Shown: positions 41,248 through 51,100 of the stretch, piece by piece
Layout: the number at the start of each line of letters is the position of its first letter
How positions within the stretch are numbered: position 1 is the stretch's first letter
Source: Atherinomorus stipes
Lineage: Eukaryota; Chordata; Actinopteri; Atheriniformes; Atherinidae
Reading direction: 5' to 3'
NCBI GenBank assembly: GCA_023101725.1
Contig: JALJCO010003053.1
Coordinates: 1,619,501 to 1,683,500 of the forward strand
Length of the DNA: 64,000 nucleotides
Program-made: the position numbers and the translations under genes
The notes under the pieces: model-generated
Databases searched by the model: none
The model's input: only the letters and a program-made list of their open reading frames with translations
Told to the model about the DNA's origin: nothing

Positions 41248-42248
41248 TTAATACTTAGTACAAAAACCTTTGTTGGTGATTCCAGCCTCCAGACGCCTCC
41301 TGTATGGAGAAACCAGTGGAATGCGTTGCTCAGGTGTGATTTTGGCCCATTCTTCCACACAAACTGCATTCAAATCTTCAAGGTTCCGGGGGTCTCTTCT
41401 GCGAACTCGGATCTTCAGTTCTTTCCAAAGATTTTCAATTGGATTCAATTAACTGGGCCATTCTAGCAGCTTTATCTTCTTTTTCTTAAACTAGTTGAGT
41501 GTTTCCTTGGCTGTGTGCTTGGGATGGTTGTCTTGCAGAAAGATCCAGCCTCTTTTCATCTTCAGCAGATGGCAGCAGATTCTGGTCCAGAATGTCTCTC
41601 TACTTTTCTCCATTCATTCTTCCTTCAATGATATGAAGTCTGCCAGTACCACATGCTGAAAAACAGCCCCCCACCATGATGTTCCCACCTCCAAACTTCA
41701 CTGTTGCAATGGTGTTTTTGGGCTCAAGTGTGGTGCCATTTCTCCTCCAAACATGTTGTGTGTTATGACATCTGAAGAGTTCTGTTTTGGTCTCATCTGA
41801 CCAGACTTTTCCCAGAATGTCGTGGGTTTGTTCAGATGTTGTGCTGCAAACTTCAAACAAGCATCAACATGCTTTTTCTTCAGAAATGGAGTCTTGCGTG
41901 GTGTGTGTGCATGAAGGCCATGGTGGTTGAGTGCATTACTTCTTGTTTTCTTTGAAACAACTGTACCTGCTGATTCCAGGTCTCCTGAAGCTCTCCACGA
42001 GTGGTCCTGAGCTGTTGGAGAACCTTTCTGATTATTGTTCTGACTCCTCTGTCTGAAATCTTGCGAGGAGCACCTGGCCATGGCTGCTTTATGACGATGC
42101 CGTGTTCTTTCCACTTCCGGATGATGGCTCCAATGGTGCTCACTGGAACATTCAGAAGTTTAGAAATGCACCTGGAACCAATGCCTTCAGTGTGTTATCA
42201 ATAATAAGGTTGCACAGGTCTTAAGACAGGCTCTTTGCTTTTACCCAT
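41248..42248 (-). pseudogene. Tc1-like transposase pseudogene
   Basis: Minus-strand fragments in order: MGKSKEPVL (start at 42248), STIGAIIRKWKEHG (helix-turn-helix), then [12 protein letters not shown] with the first catalytic Asp context, [18 protein letters not shown], and NPIENLWKELK with the catalytic acid near the C-terminus, ending GFCTKY. At least three frame changes and a stop near the N-terminus make it inactive. The usual length of such transposases is about 340 aa. Confidence 0.88.
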
Positions 42249-42419
42249 CATAGAATGCTTCTTGTCTGACACCTTAGTGATGAGAAACCTTTTTAAAGGC
42301 ATCAATCAGGACTAAATCAGCTGATATTACTTTGCACTGATAGGGGACAGGATTACTTTCTAAATACTGACAGAATCCAGCGTCTTTCTTGGCTTTCTAT
42401 ATCCTTTTTGTCCTCCATT

Positions 42420-43080
42420 TCTTCATGTGTTCAGTACATATTCCCTGTGTCATTTGTCATTTATTTATTAAAAAAGGGACAATGCATATTAAAGGTGCCA
42501 TGACATCAAATTTCACTTTTCTTGGGTTTTGGGGGATAAAATATTTATTTTGACTATAAGGGCATATGAAAATCAAAGGAGAATAAAAAATCTTGTTTAT
42601 GTGTTTTATCTTTTTCTCTCTTTAGAAAAAAATAATAAACAGAAGGCTATAATTCTATATAAGTTTTTTTATTTTTATAAATTAAATTTTCCAAAAAAAA
42701 GAACAAACTAAAAAAAAAACCCCCCCCCCTCTCCCTATCCAAGCATCTCCCCCCCTCCCCCCCCTCTTTCTTTAATAGTTGGAATAATTTGTATTTAATT
42801 TAACAAAAATTAAAAAAAAAATTAAAAAAACACGAGGGAGGGGGGAGGGGTGTCATTACCTTTAAATTTATTTATTTTTTTAATTCTTTTTTCTGATAAC
42901 AAATCTAATTTGTAATCTAATTTACAAATGAATTAAAAAATATAAAAAAAAAGGGAAAAAAAAAAAAACAAAGACGGGGCTAAATCCCCAACAAACCATA
43001 ATATATAAGGGAGGGTTTTATAATTCATAAAAATAATAAATGATATAAATTTTTTTTTTTTTTTATTTATATTTTTATAA
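42420..43080. repeat. Low-complexity homopolymer-rich block inside Tc1 element
   Basis: Runs of C (CCCCCCCCC), A and T with abrupt changes and no unit structure, such as AAAAAACCCCCCCCCC at about 42714. It looks like the other noise-like blocks in this window. Confidence 0.7.
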
Positions 43081-43316
43081 CCAACACCAACTTCTCTTAA
43101 TGAACATAAAATGTAAATATGCAGGATTATAGCAAGGCTAATTTCACTATATTAACTTAATTCATGGACATAAATGTTCAGATTTCTTTGTATGTGTGCA
43201 TTACTTAGGTTGTTGCTGACATCTGGTGAAAATGTCATGTCAATCGCTCTACTAGAAATATAGTTTCTGAGAAAAATGTTGACACGTTCAATACTTTTTT
43301 TCCCCTCTGTAAGTGC

Positions 43317-43604
43317 ATGGTGGTGTCATGGTTTGCATATTCTCCCCATGTATTGTGGGTTCTCTCAAGGTACTCTGGCTTCCTTCCACAGTCCAAAGAC
43401 ATGCATGTTAGGTTAATAATCGGTCACTGAATTTTCCCTAGGAGCAAGTGTGAGTGGTTGTCTGTCTGTGTGGGCCCTGTGATTGAGTGGTGACTTGTCC
43501 AGGGTGTACTTTGCTCCTTGCCTGCTAATGACTGTGATAGGCACCAGTTTCCCCGCAACGCTGAAATGGAATGAGCAGTTTAGAAAATTAATGGATGGAT
43601 GGAC
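43317..43604 (+). repeat. LINE 3' end with ATGG tail
   Basis: Contains the common fish LINE tail phrases ACAGTCCAAAGACATGCATG, GGTGACTTGTCCAGGGTGTA and a terminal GATGGATGG. This is the 3' untranslated end of an RTE/Rex-type or similar LINE, 5'-truncated to about 290 bases, lying directly beside the Tc1 right end. Confidence 0.75.
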
Positions 43605-44137
43605 ATACAGGCTTCTTGAGTGTAGAAGTAGAAAAGTGTTCTTTGTGAAATATAGAAATGTTCCTTCAAATGTACCAAACCAAGTCTTAAACACCTTAAA
43701 TCAGGGGTGCCCAAACTTTTTTTCCCCCAAGGGCCAAAACGAAAATGTGTCATTGAGTCACGTGCCAAACACAGTAGTTTTAAGGGTGAAAACCAAATAA
43801 TGTAAAGGAAAGTTAATTTGAATATTGTTCAGTATATAAATAAATGCACTTTTCCATCAGTGAGAATAACACGATACATTAAAAAACACCAATACGGCAA
43901 ATCAAGAATAAAGTTGTAGTTAAGATTAACAATAATCAATAATTGCAGTCATTAAACTGTCATAAAAAACTGCAATCAAATATAGAGCAAAATGTCGACA
44001 ACAACAATCTACATATACAGGTACTACCTAAAAAATTAGAATATTCTGAAAAAATTCACATATTTCCGTAATTCAACTTAAAAGGTGCAATTTGCATATT
44101 GTATAGACAAATAATATGTGAATCAATCTATTTCAAG

Positions 44138-44727
44138 TAGGGGTGCACCGATTGATCGGCCAGCCGATCGATCGGCTCCGATTTCCTTAATTTTTGGGGA
44201 TCGGGGATCGGCCGATCAATAAATGTAAAACCGATCTTATCTACCGATCGTATTTACTTCCGCTAAAGTCACTTTTGGTGGTTTAAGTTTTGTTAGTTTG
44301 TCTTGTAGCTTATTTTATTTATTACTTAAACCCTTATTATATGCATTGCAAAATAAGCAAAATATTGTTGTGAACTTTATTTTAGTAAGAGGCTCAAAGC
44401 CAGTTTGAAATGCAACCAGCTGAGCTAGTTTTGTGTTTAATACTGTGAAAAATGAGACTGAAGGAATGGAAATTATATTTTTGTAGTTTGGACAGCAATG
44501 CTTGCAACTTTTCATTTATATTTAAGAACAGTAGCTTGTGCAGTTAAAACTAGTTTGCATTGTACTACAGGTATTGTTTGTTAATAAAACAAAATTGGTA
44601 CATTGAAGATGTTTGCTGTCAGTTTTCAAGAAAAATTGGTATCGGCAAAAATTGGTATCGGTGGGTCAGATTTCATAAAGATCGGCAATCGGTGATCGGC
44701 CAGAAAACTGCAATCGGTGCACCCCTA
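44138..44727. mobile_element. hAT MITE nested inside the Tc1 left repeat
   Basis: A 590-bp element with ends TAGGGGTGCACCGATTG and CAATCGGTGCACCCCTA (perfect inverted 17-mers). The exact 8-bp target duplication ATTTCAAG is at 44130-44137 and 44728-44735. The interior is rich in GATCGGCC/CGATCGG near both ends. No ORF. Confidence 0.93.
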
Positions 44728-44944
44728 ATTTCAAGCTTTTATTTGTTTGGATGTGGCTGATTAGAAGTTGCAGCCTAAGAAAACCTCTAAATCAAAAACT
44801 AAAAAAAATTAGAATACTGTGAAAAGCTCCAGTATTGTAGGCTCAGAGTGTCACAGTCTAATCAGATAAGTAATCCAAAACATCTGCAAAAGTGCCCTGA
44901 GCCTTTAAAAAGTCTCTGTCTTGGTTTAGAAGAATTGACAATCA

Positions 44945-45720
44945 TGGGGAAGACTGCTGATCTGACAGTTGTCCAGAAAACCATCATTGACTCCCTGCAC
45001 AAGGTGGAAAGACACAAAAAGTGATAGCAAAAGAAGCTGGATGTTCTCAGAGTGCTGTCCCAAAGCACATTGATGGACAGTTAAGTGGAAGGAAGAAGTG
45101 TGGAAGAAAACGGTGTACAAGCCGGATGGCTGACAGCAGCCTGGAGAAGATGGTCAGGAAAGGGCCTTTCAAAAGCGAGGGGGAACTTCATAAGGAATGG
45201 ACTGAGGCTGGAATTACTGCTTCAAGAGAAACAACACACATGCGGATGCTGGACATCGGCTTCAAATGTCGAATTTCTGGTGTCAAGCCACTCCTCAACA
45301 GCAAGCAACGCCAGAAGTGCCTTAGCTGGTCTAGAGAAAAGAAAGACTGGTCTATTGCCCAGTGGTCAAAAGTCCTCTTTTCTGATGAGAGCAAGTTTTG
45401 CATCTCATTTGGAAACAAAGGTCCCAGAGTCTGGAGGAAGACCGGAGAGGCGCAAGATAGAAGATGCATGAAGTCCAGTGTTAAGTTTCCCCAGTCTGTG
45501 ATGACCTGGGGATCCATGTCGGCTGCTGGTGTTGGTACTCTGTGCTTCAACTACAAAATCCTGGTTCAACAACCATGGGATTACCTTGCTTGATTGGCCC
45601 ACAAACTCACCTGACATGAACCCCATTGAAAATCTGTGGGGCATTGTCAAGAAAAAGCTGAACAGGAAGAGACGGGTTAAGTCAGTCATTAAAGGGGCCC
45701 CCACCAAGTACTTAGTATAG
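44945..45720 (+). pseudogene. Tc1-like transposase pseudogene (internal deletion)
   Basis: Starts MGKTADLTVVQKTIIDSLHK, then a frame change into KEAGCSQSAVPKHIDGQLSG. The long frame 45021-45593 includes VLFSDESKFCISFGNKGPRV (first catalytic Asp) and PQSVMTWGSMSAAGVG. The segment that should hold the second Asp (QQDNAPCH-type) is deleted. It resumes at about 45580 in another frame with DWPTNSPDMNPIENLWG, then lacks part of the C-terminal helix before APTKY. Inactive. Confidence 0.9.
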
Positions 45721-46497
45721 ACGCAAGATTTTACTTTAGGAGGCCTGATATTTTTGTATTTAAAACCCTTCTCTGATTGATTTTATGCAGTATTCTAATT
45801 TTTTGAGTTTTTGATTTAGAGGTTTTCTTAAGCTGCAACTTCTGATCAGCAACATCCAGACAAATAAAAGCTTGAAATATATTGATTCACATATTATTTA
45901 TCTATACAATATGTAAAGTGCACCTTTTAAGTTGAATTATGGAAATGCATGAACTTTTTCAGGATATTCTAATTTTTTTGGGTCGTACCTGTATATTCAA
46001 CAAGACAAACTGTTGATACTAATGAAGCTGATCTTTGGATATTACTAGCCTCGTAAAGTTAGATAGCACCTGGTTTACTGACAAGATGAGTCTGTCATGG
46101 TGGTGTGAGTCAGTTAGGTTACCTGTGAATCTGGACTTATATTAATAAATATTTATATTAATAAAACTTATATTAAATTGAGGGAAATATTAAATAATAT
46201 AAAAATAGAAAACACAAATGTGAAATGCACCAAATGTGTCTGTTTTAGTTTTTATTGATTATTTTTAACACTTTTGTTTTTAAAGGCCTTTAATCTTTTG
46301 TGGATGTTTGGGACTAAAAAACATATGACTGGGCATAGTTCTGTAACCAGGTTCAGCTGAAAGACTCTTCTGTGCTTTAGCATTGTGGTGCAGCACAAAT
46401 CAAATGTTAAGAATTTCTTGTATAAACAAAATGGCCAAGAGCAGAGCACACACACAGTGACAAAAACACACACACCTTAGACAGAAAGAGGGAGAGG

Positions 46498-46960
46498 ATG
46501 ATTTTACCTTTTAAGGGACTGAGCGTCCTCCAAGCTAAATACTCCAGTTCCCACTATTCCAATGGGTATGACGTAGGGACCTGGCCAAGTTATGGTGACT
46601 TAAATACGGCCAGTCGGGGAAGAGAGAAAAACTTTCTGGGTAGACTTGCTGGCACATTGGCTAAAGAGAACAGAACCCCTTGGTCTATAGGCACCCGGAG
46701 CCAGAGAAATGGCATTACTCGTATCTTATGTATATATTTATCCTACTGTATGTAAATAAACCGTGTTAACCCTATAAATCAGTGAAGTCTTCTGTATTAC
46801 TTTCCGGGTCAGTGCGACGGCAAAGCAGGAAGCCATCCACAGCAGCTGGGCAAAGAGGTCTTCGGAGTCTGGGCAGATCGGCTCCGTGGGGACAGCACTA
46901 ACGAACATGGCCCTTCTGGGGGCTGGCAGCCAATTGGCAGCCACACTTTCCTAGTTGATA
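46498..46960 (+). repeat. Possible LTR-like fragment
   Basis: Contains a promoter-like AT box (about 46730), AATAAA at about 46755 and a GC-rich segment after AGTGAAGTCTTCTGTATTAC, the order expected of U3-R-U5 and leader. No paired LTR, target duplication or retroelement protein was identified, so the call is tentative. Confidence 0.25.
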
Positions 46961-47321
46961 TTGGGTGTTTCCTGGTTAACAAGCATATTTATATATTTCC
47001 CACCATGCTTTGCAGCAACCTCTATTGCACCATAAGTCAAACATCTATGTACTACCATGACACCCTCCCTGGTCTGATAAACACATGGCGTGTGGTTGTG
47101 GGGCATGCAGTTGTAATTTAGATGGGACACTTTGATTACATACTATAGCAACAACAACTGGGTGTAAAATGATTTTCAAGTTCTTGACCCAATCTCAAAT
47201 TAACTGTGAATTAAAAAGTGAAGGCATTATGTTGATTTAATATTAAATTACAATTAGATTATCTAACTGACAGGCCAAACGGAAGGTGGTGGTGGCGGGC
47301 CAAGGCATCCCTGCCTTAAAT

Positions 47322-48053
47322 AAATGTACACATGAAAGCCCAACAGAGTTGATAATCTCGAACTCGGACTTGTGTGCCCAGTGGAAGTGGAATAAATCCT
47401 ACATGTATCCGCTTGACTACATTCAAATAAGCCGTGGTGCTTTACAGTAACAGTGTACAGTAATATAGCAAAATTCCCCATTAAACATCCCTCATTCTCA
47501 TATATATAGTTTAATTTGTCAAGACAGCTGAACATGTCAGAAATGTAAGCAGCACATGTGGCAATTCATGGTCGATTTTACAGCCTGCCGCTTCACTCTA
47601 ACAAAAACTCTCATTTCATAACCACAGCGTCATCTCACAAAGAGCACCATTCAGACAACTCAGACAGCATTTGAGCAATGAATCCAGCTCTACTTACATG
47701 CACAGTGACCTGTCAGACAGCTGAACATCATCTCACACATCCACACGGTGGCAGCAGCAGACATGCAGCTACTAACTTGAATCCTCGTCCTGTGTGTGAG
47801 AGCTGAGATTAAGGCAGTGGAACAATGAAAATGGACAAAATGATTTCTCTAACTGCAGCTTAGCTGTGTGTAACATTATATTTCTTTAACAAACACTCCA
47901 TGCGAAGGTTTTCTGCAAATGTCGTGTGTCATGCTAAAGTACTGAGGTAATAGACATTTAAGAATACACTAAATGTTCTTTTTTTCCTTTATTCGTGGTT
48001 GATTCAGTGATGTATGTCTAATGTGAGTTCCTGATGTTCCTGTTTTCTCTTAG
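47322..48053 (+). other. rbl2 intron, right part, nothing recognised
   Basis: Unique-looking intron sequence between the hAT target duplication and the acceptor at 48053. Confidence 0.5.
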
Positions 48054-48100
48054 GTGCCCACTCATTAACTGCTCTGACACCTGTGTGAGTGAAGGTTACC
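48054..48100 (+). other. rbl2: 5' UTR part of the start-codon exon of rbl2
   Basis: Acceptor TTTTCTCTTAG at 48043-48053, then 47 bases to the ATG. In the ATG frame a TGA at 48086-48088 closes upstream reading. Any upstream N-terminal exons would need a different acceptor or a skipped exon to add cyclin-fold sequence. Confidence 0.6.
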
Positions 48101-51100
48101 ATGGCAACTTTGCCTCAGCGCCACAACGGAACACAGAGGCTCGGCCCCAGTGACTTTCTAATGGCAGCCTTCAGGTTAGCACATTATCACTCAGTCACTC
48201 AGCAGCAATTTTTGGGTGAAGAGAAATCACACTATCATGTTCTCTGTTTGATTTGAAACGGTTTTATTTTTGTTGAAGTGAGCTAATGGTTTCAGTAAAG
48301 CACAGCGGGCCTGAATTTAACCTGTTTTGGTAAACAACAGTCTGCAGTCTACTGTATATTATTAGTATTCTCTGACTGCCATGGTATCTGGCTTAAAGAC
48401 TTACAGTCTGGATTGATCATGTTTTGCAGGTAAAGTTTAAGAATACTTTAAATTCTGTAGAGTTACTGTTGTAATGAGAGCTTTAAAAAACATTCAGGTC
48501 AAGCATTTTTTAACAGCAAATTGTACTTTGCTTTCTTATTTTTACATGGTCACTTGATGATTCCTTAAATTTAGGGCCTGCCCCAGAGATCCTACAGAGG
48601 AAATTAAAAGCAGGCTGAGCCATATGCTGCGAGAGTTCATGCAGCACTGTCAAACCAAGGATGAAAATGAGATGAAAAAAGGTATGTGACTGGTTTATTC
48701 AATAATGCTGTTACTAGTTTGTTTTTATGTCATAAACCAGTAACAGTATGAGGGTTTCATATAACTACTTTTTAAAAAAATAAGAGATAAGTTTTTGATT
48801 TTTTTTGCAGAATCAGTAGAAAGGTGTTGCCTTGAGGCCGAGATCCGCTATTTCAAGATGTTGGAGAACATTGTGAAAGAACCAAGGCAGCATGCTGACA
48901 TCTCAGTGAGTGTGCTGCCCTCCTGTGGCCACAGTTGGAACTGTTGATAAGTTTTGTGCCTTCTAGAGATACAACATAAAGTGACTGGAAGTCACTGATA
49001 ATAATGTAGCATATTATGTCTCATAATGTGTTGTAATAGATAATTTTCTCAAATACTTTCTTACTTTTTTATTTGAAGTAAAGTATTTGTTCTAATATCT
49101 TGTTTGCAGACCATCCTATGTCACGAGTCAGTGCAGGGCTGTCTGGTGGCATGCTGCCTGGACATTACCATAACATTAAACCAGCTGCCATGTGACTTCA
49201 CTGTGCTTCTTCACATCTTCAAACTGGCAGCACACCACTTCCCACTGGTGTGTTTTCTATCAGCATTTACTGGGGTACCTGGAGCATCCCTTGCCGTCTA
49301 CGACGTAAAGCGTTTTTTTTCCTCATGTTTTTTCCCTGTGGTCTGATAGGTGATTGAGGTGGTGTGGGGGTCCAGGATGAATTGTATATCTGATAAGGAG
49401 GCCAAACACCTCCGCCGAGTTGAAATAAAAATTTTGGAGCGCTTGGCCTGGACCAGCGACTCACCGCTGTGGAAGGAAGTCAGAGCCAATGACCACCGTT
49501 TCCCTGCCTGCTATCAGGTCAGCAGCAACCTGAAAAGCTCTTCACCTGAAGCACACAGTTATTTATCTGTAGTAAAAAACAAAAACATCATGATGTTATC
49601 TTCACACAGACTAGTTTTTAAGCAGTCTTTTCTGACGTATGTAGGTGATTTCTCCAGCGCAGCTCGAAGAGCTAAAGAAAGCAGACTTACCACCTGAACC
49701 TGACCAACCTCAAGGTATTGAAGCAAAGTGATAAAACAACATTTTTACCATAAGTCCAGCAATTAAACCTTACCGTTGAAATTTTTCTCAACTATTTTCA
49801 TCAGCACCTGCTAGTTTGGAGATTCCTACCAATGTGGACCAGCCGTGTTCCACCCCAGCCATAACCAGATCTCAGAAAATCTTCCTGGATGTGTTTACTT
49901 GCAAGGTGAGCTCAGCTGTTTGCAAATCCAAATAAAAGTGACCATGGCTGCTCCGTGGCTGTTTAGTGCAGCTTTAATTTCTCTTTATCTCAGGTTTACA
50001 AACTGATGGCATGTCGTCTGAGTGAGATGTGCTCTGAACTGCGCATCTCAGATGAGCTGCGGGGGAATATCTGGACCTGCTTTGAGCGTTCGCTTGTCTG
50101 CAGTAGCAAGCTCATGGTAGACAGTCACCTGGACCAGCTGCTCCTGTACACCATCTTCAACATTACGAAGGTGTGCTTTGATTTATCTGAGAAAGCTCCC
50201 AGCACTTTACAAGTTGCTACAGTATATATGCAGGAGTGTTCTTTGCAATTGTCTTATTTTCTTGTGCCTTTAATAATCAGAGTGTGAAGACTACTGGTAG
50301 TTCAGATTGCATGCATAATGATGATTCTTCATCACAATTACATCATCATTTATAAATTCATTGTGCTTTCTTTGCTTTCACAGATCACCAACAGCAATCT
50401 AACCCTTAATGATATAGTGAAATGCTACAAGTCTCAACAATATGCCAGCCAGACTGTAAGTTTGTTTTGTTTTTTATTTGAGTTTCTTCTTTTTCTTATT
50501 TCAATTTGCATTTAATTCATTATTTTTCTAATTACAATCTTTGTGGAAAGACACATCCCGTGGTTGTGGAAAAGATGTTAGTCTGTCTGAGAAGGGTCAA
50601 ATCATTGGCAGCATCAAGCAGAGAAAACATCTAAAGAGATTGCAGAAACTACTAAAATTGGGTTAAGAACTGTCCAACGCATTATTAAAAACTGGAAGGA
50701 TAGTGGGGACCCATTATCTTCAAGGAAGAAATGTGGCCGGAAAAAAATCCTAAATGATCGTGATCGGCGATCACTTAAACGTGTGGTGAGATCAAACCGA
50801 AGAAAAACAACAGTAGAACTCAGGGCTATGTTTAATACTGAAAGTAAGAGCTTTTCCATGCGCACAATGCCAAGGGAACTCAAGGGATTGGGACTGAACA
50901 GCTGTGTAGCTGTAAGAAAACCACTAATCAGTGAGGCTAACCGGAAAAAAAGGCTTCAATTTGCTAGGGAGCATAAAGATTGGACTGTGGAGCAATGAAA
51001 GAAGGTCATGTGGTCTGATGAGTCCAGATTTACCCTGTTCCAGAGTGATGGACGAATCAGGGTAAGAAGAGAGGCAGTGAAGTGATGCACCCATCATGCC

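Larger units (their letters stand above)
41045..43311 (-). mobile_element. Tc1/mariner element with long inverted repeats (inactive)
   Basis: The ends TACAGTGGGGGATAAAAGTA (left) and CTTTTTTTCCCCTCTGTA (right) are inverted and flanked by TA, the Tc1 target. Inverted repeats extend about 200 bases: ACATGAAATTTTCACCAGATG on the left is matched by CATCTGGTGAAAATGTCATG on the right. The transposase remnant is on the minus strand. About 600 bases of low-complexity filler (42420-43080) lie between the transposase start and the right repeat. Confidence 0.88.
44016..45993 (+). mobile_element. Tc1/mariner element nested in the hAT element
   Basis: TA-flanked ends TACAGGTACTACCTAAAAAA and TTTTTTTGGGTCGTACCTGTA (inverted). 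The long inverted repeats continue inward: AAATTAGAATATTCTG, AATTCAACTTAAAAGGTGCA, and CTGATTAGAAGTTGCAGC against GCTGCAACTTCTGATCAG. The left repeat is interrupted by a hAT MITE (44138-44727). Confidence 0.92.
43702..47313. mobile_element. hAT-type element (outer level of a three-level nest)
   Basis: The left end CAGGGGTGCCCAAAC and right end GGCATCCCTG are inverted. The exact 8-bp target duplication CCTTAAAT is at 43694-43701 and 47314-47321. The left end (GGGGTGCCCAAACTTTTT) is of the Charlie-like hAT style. The interior was hit by a Tc1 element (44016-45993) and has an LTR-like patch near 46500-46800. No hAT transposase was recognised; without the Tc1 the host element is about 1.6 kb. Confidence 0.8.

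Noticed and set aside
45021..45593. 190-codon ORF as a possible host gene
   Set aside because: It is a Tc1 transposase with the second catalytic Asp region deleted and sits between Tc1 inverted repeats.
46498..46960. Complete LTR retrotransposon or endogenous retrovirus
   Set aside because: Only one LTR-like patch with AATAAA; no second LTR, primer site pairing, gag, pol or env similarity was recognised.
36362..48053. Hidden cyclin-fold exons of a full-length p130 upstream of the ATG
   Set aside because: I looked for RB-family N-terminal sequence in this interval and found only transposon debris and unique AT-rich sequence; a profile search (RB N-terminal domain) would be decisive.
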